NCBI GenBank assembly: GCA_033961575.1
Contig: CM066732.1
Location: 95,595,187-95,659,186 of the forward strand
Reading direction: 5' to 3'
Length of the DNA stretch: 64,000 bases
DNA from: Aselliscus stoliczkanus
Taxonomy: Eukaryota; Chordata; Mammalia; Chiroptera; Hipposideridae
Positions 12,901 to 24,632 of the stretch are shown here, piece by piece. The position numbers and the translations under genes are program-made. A model generated the notes under the pieces. It searched no databases, had not been told where the DNA came from, and was given only the letters and a program-made list of their open reading frames with translations. Numbering within the stretch: the first letter of the stretch is position 1; every line of letters starts with the position of its first letter.

Positions 12901-15900
12901 CATGGAGGGAGCCAGCCGCCGGCAGAAGAGGTGCTGGGCCGACTTCCTGCCGATCGATCACCTAGTCTCAGCACCCTGGATGTCAAAGGGCTCCTGGCAG
13001 GCGCAGGTTCTCTACAGCCACCTGGAGACACACTCTCATACACTCCTGGTGGGCACGTAACCTGGGGCAACCTATCTGGGGGAAAACTTCACCACCAAAT
13101 TTGAAAATATACTTTCCCTTTGACCCACTCCTAGGAATGTGGACTTGTAGAAGTATGCCAAAATAAATATGTAGGATGCCCTCCACACCATGGTTTATGT
13201 TAGTCCCCAACAGGAACCAATCCAAATCTCCAACAGGGAGGCCATTAAAAAAATTATGATAGGTGTCTGTATGTGCTAAATAGAAAGATCTTTAAGTCCT
13301 CATCGCAAGAAAATAAATGATTCTATAACTATGTGTGGTGATGGATGTTAACTAGACTTGTGCTCATTTCGCAATATGTACAAATATTGAATCATTATGT
13401 TGTATACCTGACACCTGAAATTAATACGTTATATGTCAACTATACCTCAAAAAAAGGGAAGGATCTTCAAGGTATAGTGTGTGAAAAAAACAAGGCTTAG
13501 AACAGTGTATATTATATGATCACTTTTGGGTTTAAAATAAAAAACCAAATGAATAAAATATGAATAGAGATACTTGGGTTTGTGCATAGCCTGTGTTTTC
13601 TTTTTCCCTCAAACCAATCATAAGAAACTAACAGTGGTTTCTTTTGGCGACAGGCTGAAGTTGGAAGGGAAGGAAACATTTACTTCTCATTTTATACCAT
13701 TCTGTGGTTCAAAATTTCAAACCTTAAACAAGTTTCATTTTACTATCATTTTTTTCTAGTCAACAGAGGTTATCTTGGTGGGGAGGTTATGGTCCATTTT
13801 TAGTTTTTATCGTTGTATATCTCTGAATTGAAAAAAAAAAAAAAAGCAATAATTCTTACATTAGTAAAAATGAACAGCAACCAGGATTCTCTTTCATGTA
13901 TCACCCACTTGGCTGTTTTAAGGGAAGAGAGCAGGCAAAATCCCAGAGCCTGCCCTCTGCTTCCTGAGGCCTCGCCCTCACTGCCTCCTGGTCCCTGACG
14001 TCCTGCTCAAACCCCTGAGAGGAGGAGCCTCTGGACCCGGGACCTCCCCTTCTCAGAGGGTACCAGTAAATACCTCTAAACAGAGTGTGCGAAATAAGGA
14101 CCCAGGGAGGCAGGTGCTTACTGCACTCCCACCTCACCGGCCCTGAAAAGCGGGCAGCCGCCTAGACCTCTGGGCTGGGCTGCCACCTGCTGGGCCATGG
14201 CAGCACCACACCTTCACCGGTCAGGGCTGCCGGCCCACCTGGCGCTCCTGGCGACTGAGCCACTCCCAGGACAGGTCTTGAGCAGCAGCGCTAGTGTGGA
14301 TGTCATGCCTCCCTGTGTTCCCACCTTCCCAATCGCCCACCTATGCTCACCCGGTGCGCCTGTTCACGTCCCCGCCCCAACCGAGGTTTTCGTCATTCAA
14401 AAATAAAAACAGCAACAACAAAATCTAGCTGTTTTCACTACCAAAAACGAGGACGCGACAGTTTTATACAGTCTTACATTTGAAATGTCATCTTTACTCT
14501 TTAGCCCCCTTGTCATTTGTCTATTCTCCCTTCCTCTTTGTTTTGCCTCCTCCACCGTGTCCCCCCACTTCATTTCCTTTTTGTTTTAAATCAGGCCTTT
14601 AGTATGTAGTCTTTATATTTTGAGGTCCTTTTTTTTTTTCAGTAAGTAAAACAATACAAAAAAATGTATAAAGAGCAAGCGGAAAAAACTAATGTTTATT
14701 CCTCAAGTCCCCAGCCCTCTCTTCAAGGTTCCAATGTTAACTGGATGGTGGTGGGTCATTCCGACATATCACTGATCATTCCACCATCTGTAAGCACTGA
14801 ACACACTACAGGAGTGTTTGGGTTTTGTTCTGCCTCTCTCCCCGGACCTCTCTTTCTGATCCTATCCCCAGCCTCTCTGAGACCGGTGAGAGGAGAGGCA
14901 GGGAGAAGGGGTTTCTTTTGCCTCATCTTGCAACACTGCCCTTAGAATGAGCTTTCTTAGGACCAGGATTAGCAGGAGTGCCATACCAATGTTGGGAGAT
15001 TTTGTGGAAGATGGTTTCTTTTGTATCATAGGGCTTTTAAAAAATGCTATAGGTGAAGGGAGGAAGGACCAGTAAGAAAGCAAGTTAACAGGCCCAGGAG
15101 GTGGGCTGGGTGATAGCACATCCTTTTTCCTTTCCTTCCTTCCTCCCTCCCTCCCTCCCCCTTCCTTCCTCCCCCCCTTCCTCCTTCTCCTTCTCTTCCT
15201 CCTCCTCCTCCTTCTTCTCTCCCCCACTTCCTTCCTTCCTTCTCTCTTTCAGAATGCTTTATGAATTTTATTCTAAAGGAATGATATTAAATATTGTTTT
15301 GTGTTTTATAATTCATTTTGGATTTTTCTATATCAGAAAAAAGGTTTGTTTTTTTTACTTAGGGAAACAAAATTGTTCAAAATGAAAACAATTAATTATA
15401 TAATGGGAAAGTAATCTACATGTATTCATTGACTTACTTATCAATTCTCTTTCCAGAATGTCTCTTTCCTTTGACAAATGTCTAACCATCTCATCACATT
15501 TTACTTGAAGCTACTAGTGTAACTAGGCCTAGGTTACCTTACTCCCTAGAACCCCCATCTTACCCCACCCCCCCAACCTCCCACACTCCCAGCATTTACA
15601 ACCAAACTAGTGCCCAATTAACTTGATGAATCCTGGATGCCCATTCCCTCAAGGCCTGGCCTGAGCCTCAATTTCCAAACCACCTTTTAAAGGCGTAAGG
15701 GGCTGATCGTTCTGTATTTCATGACCCTATAGGAAAAAATGACCAGTCTCCTGCACTGACTAGATATTAGCAGGGAGAGAGGTGTGACCAGAAAGTCAAG
15801 ATCAGATTGGTATTCCTTCCCAGGGAGGGACATCTAAACGCAGAAGAGAGCTCTCTGAGAGTCCTTCAGTATGGCACCAAATCTCCCCCACTCCTGGGTC

Positions 15901-18833
15901 TGCTGATGGAGCATCTAGGATATTCAGGGGCTAAGCTGGAGGTGGGGATACAGAGAAAAAAATTCAGTCATTTCTCTGACACTGAAAAGGAAGGAGACTG
16001 CTTAGCCAGGAAGATGGCTGTGAAAACAATTAATTACATTGCAGTGTGTGAGATGCCATAAGAGTGGTTCATAAGAATGGGAACACAGAGCAGGGAGTGA
16101 CTAAATCTAGTCCTGAAGGCTTCCTAGAGGAGGCAACATCTGAGTTGGTTCTGGAAGGTGAGCACTTCTCCAAGCAGAAGCCAGAAAGACCACTCAAGGC
16201 AGAGGGAATGAAAGAGCCTGACTTCTCTTCAAGCCCCAGCTTACAGAAGAAATATAAACATTTTGCTTTAATGAGGAAATGGACATGAAAAGGGAGAGAT
16301 GGATGCAGCAAATGAAAATAATGTTTTCTGTCAAAGGATATTTTTGGTTAATCAAAAAACTTCAACCAAAGAAAAATAATAGAAGAGAACTAGAAAAAGA
16401 ACAAATTCATACAAACGGATTTCAATGCACAGACTTGAGAGGAAGAAACGCTACAGAACGAAAGCATACATATAGGCAAAGAAATGCAAACTGGGACGAG
16501 AAAAGGAGAAAATAAGGATTAAAGAATGATGAGGTTAACTCAGGTATGATACTGAAAATACATAACAGTTAATGTGATTCATAAGGTATATGTGATTCAT
16601 AAAACAGAGAGTAGGACAATTAGAAGGGAAAGCCCCATGGTGCTAAGGAGCAGGGCCGGATGTGGAGAGACTTCTGGGTTCAAGGGTAACGAACCAGAAT
16701 AAATAACTGAGAAGGCTTATGGGGTCTCCAAGCCCAAAAAACCTGAACCTCGATATTGTCTGCTCTAAAAGTATATCATAAAGCACAAAGGCATCAGGCA
16801 AGGTTAATGGGACATAAGCCTGGCCAAGAAATAAACCTTAGAAAATGTAAAAATTCAAGGTATATTAAAATTCGGGCTGGCTGAGTAGTGCGTTGGTTGG
16901 GAGCTGGCTTAGGATGCCAATGGCCCCGGTTCGGATCCCACATATGAGGGACAGTGACACTGCCCTCTACAGCTAACATGGTGAACAACAGCTCCATGCT
17001 GGGCTGCTGTGAGCCCCCGGGGCAGCATGGCTGCAGCCCCTGCTGCAGTGGGCTGCAATAAGCTACAGTGAGCGGCTGGCAGCCGGTGTGGGCTGCCAAG
17101 AGCCGCTGTGGGTGGCCGTCCGGAGGCTGGCGACTGATCTGCCTCACTTGAGAAGAGCACAGTGATGATATCAACATGGGCCAGTGAAACAACGTCCTCC
17201 ACAACTAGATTGAAGAACGTGGGGACAGCAACTTGTCTGTTCCCCTTCCCCGATTCCTCAACGCTGTTCCCCTCCCTCAGTTCCCCAATAAAATCTTTAA
17301 AAACTAAAATTAAAAATAATTAAAAAATAAAATTTATTAAGTGAGAAAAAATTAGGTTTTCATCTCAAACCATGTATCAAAATAATTCCAGATAGATTAA
17401 AAATAATAACAAATTATTAAAAAAATGAAACTAAAGAAACCTAAAAGAAAGAAAACAATGGGGCCATTAATCTGCTTTTAAGATAGGAAAGAGATTCCTA
17501 AGCACTAAAGTAGAAAAAACTCACACATGCACACGCATATATACACAAAATGAATGGATTTATGAGGGAAAAAAATGTACATTTCTCTAAGTAAAAATCA
17601 TAGGCAAAAGACAGGAAAAATGAAACTAAGGGAAGTATCTTCTTGAAATATGACAGACGCCAAATCCTTACTATATATACAACTCACACAGAAAAAAACA
17701 AATGTAAGGAAAAAGCAAACTACAAGAAAAGAGAGAAAGAACATGAAGAGACAATGCATAAAATATAAATGGGTACCAACATGAAAAATGTTCAGCCACC
17801 ACACAAAAATTAAGTCACTTTTCACCTATCAATTAACAAGTGGAAAAAAAAAAAGATAGTATTTAATGGCTTTGTGGTGAATATGTAAATTGATGTGGTA
17901 ATTGTGGAAAGCTGTGTGTACATATCAGGAAGCTAGGAAAAGTGCAGACCCTTTGATCCAGCAAGTCCTCTTCTAAGAGCCTATTCCAAAGAAATATTTA
18001 GAAATTCATACAATATTTATAAATACTGCTTGTACATTTATAGCATTATTTATAATAGTGAAAATTCAGAAATAACTTACATTCCAAAGCAACAACAAAA
18101 ATAGTAGCTAGCATTTGTTTAATGCTTACTGTGTGTCAAACTCTGTTGGAAGTTCTTGACATATAATAACTTATTTAACTCTTAAGACATCCTATGAAGC
18201 AGAAATTATTATCTTCATTTTACAAATAAGAAATTTGTGACCTAACGAGGGGTTAATTATGATCATGAAAATCCATTCAATGAAAACTATGCAATCTATT
18301 TTAGACAATAAATGTTCTACTCCAGCCAAACATCATAGAAAAAACTGACTATACCCCACCCATGGGCTGAATGGGAAGTCTAGACTTCCACTCTCGCCAG
18401 TTTTAACAAAACACCCAAACCTTCGCCAGGGTGGTGTCAGAAAAGGCTAAGGAGTGAGTTCATTCTCACCAGATGAAAAAATAAAATTATTCCTGGAAGA
18501 GAGGATTATAGTTCATATTTGTTTTCTATAATGAGCTTGTATTCCTTTTCACATTAAGAAAAAAATTATTTAAAAAATAAACAGGACCGGGCGGGCTGAG
18601 TGGCGCGGTGGTTAAGCGCTGGCTTGGGATGCCAGCGGCCCCGGTTCGGGTCCCACATATGAGGGCCAGTGACACTGCCCTCAAAAAAATTTAAAAAAAT
18701 AAAAAATAAATTAAAAAACAAAAACAAAAACAAAACCAGGACTGGGCCGGCCGAGTGGCGCGGTGGTTAAGCGCTGGCTTTGGAAGCCAGCGGCCCCGGT
18801 TCGGGTCCCACATATGAGGGCCAGTGACACTGC

Positions 18834-18888
<55 letters not shown>

Positions 18889-21800
18889 TAAAATAAATAA
18901 AAATTTAAAAAAATAAACAGGACTAAGTTCTCTAATCAAAAGACCTACAGGGTGGCTGAATGGGTGAAATAACAAAACCTATCTATGCTGTCTACAAGAG
19001 ACTCACTTCACATGTAAGGCTTACTTCAGATATAAGACTGAAAGTGAAGGGATGGAAAAAAATATTCCATGTAAATGGAAACCAAAAGAAAGCTGAGGTG
19101 GCTATACTAATATCAGACAAAACAGACTTTAAGTCAAAGATTATAATAAGAGACAGGAAAGGACATTATATAATGAAAATGGGGTCAATCCACCAACAGG
19201 ATATAACACTTGTAAATATTTATGCACCCAACATAAAAGCACCTAAATATACCAGGAGTGCCAAAAAAAATGTATACAAGTGGAAACTTTGGTCAACATT
19301 GCTCAAGCAGTAAGTAGTTCACTGTAATCAGAAGTGTCTGGACGCTGATGGTAACCACTTTGAGCACCTCTTGTAATTGCAGAAGTCAAACGTGACTTGT
19401 ATTCATCTTTTGTTACCAGGATACGAGTATATTGAGTATTATAATTTTAATACAGTTTTCCTTTCTTAAAATGTGTATACATTTTTTTGGCACCTTCTAA
19501 ATAAAGCCACTATTAACAGACCTAAATGAAGAATTAGACATCAATACAATAATAGTATGGAACTTGAATATCCCATTTTCATCAATGGATAGATCATCCA
19601 GACAGAAAAACAATAAGGAAACATTAGCCTTAAATTACACATTACATCAATTAGACTTAACAGAAATATATGGAACCCAAAAGCAACAGAATACATGTTC
19701 TTTTCAAGCACATATGGAATATTCTCTAAGATAGATCATGTTAAGCCACAAAACAAGCCTTAATAAATTTAAGAAAACTGAAATCATATCAAGTATCTTT
19801 TCTATCTACAATTGCATAAAACTAGAAATCGATTATAAGAAGAAAACAAAAATTCACGAATATGTGGAGATGAAACAACATGCTACTGAACAACCAATGG
19901 GTCAAAGCAGAAATCAAAAAACACCTTGAGGGCCGGCCAAGTGGTGCGGTGGTTAAGCACTGGCTTGGGAAGCCAGCGGCCCCAGTTCAGGTCCCACATA
20001 TGAGAGCCAGTGACACTGCTCTCAAAAAACAAACAAACAAACAAACAAACAAACAAACAAAAAACACCTTGAGAAAAATGAAAATAGAAGCACAACATAC
20101 TAAAACTTATGGGATGCAGCAAAAGCAGTTATAAGAGGGAAGTTCACAGCAATAAACATCTACGTTAAGGAACAAGAAACTCTCAAATAAATAATTTAAC
20201 TTTACATCTCAAGGAACTAGAAAATGAAAAACAAATGTAGCCCAAAGTTAGTAAAGGCAGGGAAATAACGCAGATCAGAGTGGAAATAAAAGAGAGACTA
20301 AAAAGACAATAGAAAAGATCAATGAAACTAACAGCTGGCTTTCTGTAAAGATCAACAAAATAGACAAATCTTTAGCTAGAATGACAAAAAAAAAAGAGAG
20401 TAGTCAAATAAATAAAATCAGAAATAAAAGAGGAAGGGCCGGCCGAGTGGCTCAATTAGTTAAGAGCTCGCTCAAGAGTGCGAGCTGAGCTCTGAGCAAC
20501 AGCCATTCAATGCCCAGCCATAGCTGAGCTGCCGCTGAGCTGCCAACAGGTGGCAGGATGGCTCAGCTAAAAACAATAATAAAAAAATAAAATAAATAAA
20601 TAAATAAAAGAGGAGGCACTACAATTGATATCACTGATACCTGTTGACTTCGATAATACATTAGAAGGATCATACACCAAGAAAAATGGGATCTATTCCA
20701 GGGAGGTAAGGATGGTTCAACACCTACAAATCAATCAATGTGATACATCACATTAAGAAAAGGGATAAAAATCATGTGATCACCTCATTAGATGCAGAAA
20801 AGCAGTTGATAAAACTCAACATCCATTTATGATAAAAAAAAAAACCTTAACAAAGTGGGTATTGGCAGAATGTAACTCAACATAATAAAGACCATATATG
20901 ATAAGCCCACAGGTAACATATGCAAAGGTGAAAAGCTTTCAGCTAAGGTCATGAACAAGAAAAGGGTGCCCACTCTCACCACTTTTATTCAACATAGTAT
21001 TGGAATTCCTAGCCAGAACAATTAGGGGAAGAAAAAGGAAGAAAAAAAGAAAAGAAATAAAAGGCATCCAAATCAGAAAGGAAGCAGTAAATTTATCACT
21101 ATTTGCAGATGACATATTATATATAGAAAACCCTAAAGATTCCATCAAAACACTATTAGAACTAATAAGTGAACTCAGTAAAGTTGAAGGTACAATATCA
21201 ATATACAAAAATCAGTTGCGGGCCGGCCGAGTGGCGAATTGGTTAAGCGCTGGTTTTGGGATGCCAGCGGCCCCGGTTCGGATCCCACATGAGGGCCAGT
21301 GACACTGCCCTCTACAGCTAACAACAGCTCCACCTGGAGCTGGGCTGTGCGAGCCCCAGTGATGGTGTGGGCTGCAGCCCCTGCTGCAGTGGGCTGCCAT
21401 AGGCTACAGTGAGTGGCTGGCAGCCAGCGTGAGCGGCTGGCAGCCAAGCGTGAGCTGCCAATAGCCGCGGTGAGTGACATCCAGAGGCCGGAGACCGATC
21501 TGCCTCATCCGGGAAGAGCGCAATGACGATACCAACAAGGGCCAGTGAAGCAACATCCTCCGCAACTAAACTGAAGAACAAAAAGACAGCAACTTGTCTG
21601 TTCCCCTTCCCCGATTCCCCAACGCTGTTCCCCTCCAACAATTCCCCAATAAAATCTTTAAAAAAAAAAAAAATCAGTTGCATTTCTATACACTAATAAT
21701 AAACTATCAGAAAGAAAAATTAAGAAAACAATCTCACTTATGACTTCATCAAAGAAAATAAGTAGGAATAAATTTAACAACGGCAGTGAAAGAACTGTAC

Positions 21801-24038
21801 ACTGAGAACTATAAGATACTGTTGAAAGAAATTGAAGAAGACACAAATAAATGGAAATATATTCGTACTAATAGATTGGAAGAATTAATATTGTTAAAAA
21901 GTCCATCTACCAAAAGCAATCTACAGATTCAGTGCAATTCCTGTCAAAATTCCAATGGTATTTTTCACAGAAATAGAACAATCCTAAAATTTGTATGGAG
22001 CCACAAAAGATCACAACCAACCAAAGCAATCTTCAGAAAGAACAAAGCTGGAGGCATCACACTTCCTGATTTCAAACTATATTACAAAACCATAGTAATC
22101 AAAACAGTATGGTTTTACAGACATGTACAAGGTTGGACGTTTAAGTTCGTGATCTCATCCTAGAAAAAGTGCTACATACTTCATTGCTGAATATCACTGA
22201 GGTCACCTTCAAAGTATTCCCCTTTGGAAGCTATGCATCGACACCAGCACCTAGTTCACCCTTCAAAGCAATTTTGAAACTCTTTTTCTGGAATGGCCAT
22301 CAGAGCTGTCATCGGATTACCATTGAAGTCCTGAATGTTATAAAAATCTTTTCCTTTCAATATTTCCTTTATCTTCTGGTAAAGAAAGAAGTCATTGGGA
22401 GCCAGATCAGGTGAGTGGGGAGGGTGTTCCAATACAGCTATTTATTTACTGGCTAAAAACTCCCTCCCAGGGGCCGGCTGAGTGGTGCATTGGTTAAGAG
22501 CTGGTTTTGGGATGCCAGTGGCCCCGGTTCAGATCCCACATATGAGGGCCAGTGACACTGCCCTCTACAGCTAACAACAGCTCCACCTGAAGCTGGGCTG
22601 TGCGAGCCCTGGCGATGGTGTGGGCTGCAGCCCCTGCTGCAGTGGGCTGCCATAGGCTACAGTGAGTGGCTGGCAGCCAGTGTGAGTGGCTGGCAGCCAG
22701 CGTGAGCTGTCGATAGCTGCTGTGAGCGACCATCCGGAGGCTGGTGACTGATCTGCCTCATCCGGGAAGAACGCAATGGCGATACCAACATGGGCCAGTG
22801 AAGCAACGTCCTCTGCAACTAGACTGAAGAACAAAAGGATAGCAACTTGTCTGTTCCCCTGCCCCAATTCCCCAATAAAAAATCTTTAAAAACAAACAAA
22901 CAAACAAAAACTCCCTCCCAGACAGTGCCATGTGAGCTGGTGCACTGTTGTGATGTAAGAGCCATGAATTGTTGGTGAAAGGTTCAAGACCTCTAACTTT
23001 TTCACGCAGTCTTTTCAGCACTTCCAAATAGTAAACGTGGTTAGCTATTTGTCCAATTGGTACAAATTCATAATGAATAATCCCTTTAATATCAAAAAAG
23101 GTTAGGAACATCATTGTAACAAGTTCGTAAACTTAATTGTCAGACCTTTCGTAGATCAATGAAACAGAATAGAAAGCCCAGAAATAAACCTACAATTCAT
23201 GGTCTATTCATTTATGACACAGGATCCAAGAATGTACAATGGAGAAAGGACAGTCTCTTCAATAAATAGTGTTGGGAAAACTGGACAGCCATGTGAAAAA
23301 GAATGAAATCTTACATTATACACAAAAATCAACTCAAAATGGGTTAAAGATTTGAATGTAAGACCAAACCCAAAAAAACTCCTAGAACAAAACAGGTGGC
23401 AAGCTCCTTGACATGGGTCTTGACAATAATTTTTTTGGATTTGACACCAAAACAAAGGACAAAAGCAAAAATAAACAAGTGGGACTACATCAATCTCAAA
23501 AGCTTCTGCACAGCAAAGGAAACCATCAACAACAAAAAAAGTCAACCTACAAAACGAGAGAGAATATTTGTAAATCATATATCTGATAAGGGTTAATATC
23601 CAAAATATATAAAGTACTCATACAACGCAATAGCAAAAAAAACCCCAAACAATCCAATTAAAAAAATGGGCAGACGATCTAAAGAGACATTTTTCCAAAG
23701 ATGGCCAACAGATACATGAAAAGGTACTCAACATCACTAATCATCAGGGAAATGTCAATCAAAATCACAATGAGATATCACATCACACCTGTTAGAATGG
23801 CTATTATCAAGAAGACAAGAAATAACAAGTATTGGCGAAGATATGGAGAAAAAGGAACCCTTACGCATTGTTGGTGGGATTGCAAAATGGTATAGTCACT
23901 ATGGAAAACAGTATGGAGGTTCCTCAAAAAATTAAAAATAGAACTACCATATAATCCAGCAAGTCCACTTCTGAGTATATATCTGAAACAAATAAAAACA
24001 CTAACTCAAAAAGATATAGGCAATCCCATGTTCACTGC

Positions 24039-24074
<36 letters not shown>

Positions 24075-24563
24075 TTAATTTAAAGATTTTTTATTGGGGA
24101 ATTGGGGGAGGGGAACAGAATTGGGGAATTGGGGAAGGGGAAAAGACAAGTTGCTGTCTTTTTGTTCTTCAGTCTAGTTGTGGAGAACGTTGCTTCACTG
24201 GCCCATGTTGGTATCGTCATCGCGCTCTTCCTGGATGAGGCAGATCGGTTGGAGGTCTCTGGGCGGCTGCTCACCGTAGCTATCGGCAGCTCACGCTGGC
24301 TGCCAGCCACTCACTGTAGCCTATGGCAGCCCACTGCAGCAGGGGCTGCAGCCTACATCGTAGCCGGGGCTCCTGCAGCCCAGCTCCAGGTGGAGCTGTT
24401 GTTAGCTGTAGAAGGCACTGTCAGTGGCCCGCATATGTGGGATCTGAACCAGGGCGCTGGCGTCCCAAGCCAGCTCTTAACCAATGCGCCACTCGGCCGG
24501 CCCTGCAGTATTATTTACAATAGCCAAGATACGGAAGTAACCAAAGTGTCGGGTAAAGAAAAA

Positions 24564-24632
<69 letters not shown>

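Noticed and set aside
15101..15385. 94-codon frame over 15101-15385 and its antisense Arg/Lys-rich partner.
   Set aside because: It crosses a pyrimidine tract and is low-complexity only.
18744..18835. tRNA-like sequences with A- and B-box at many places.
   Set aside because: They are heads of SINEs: no closed acceptor stem, and A-tails with target duplications follow. No true tRNA gene found.
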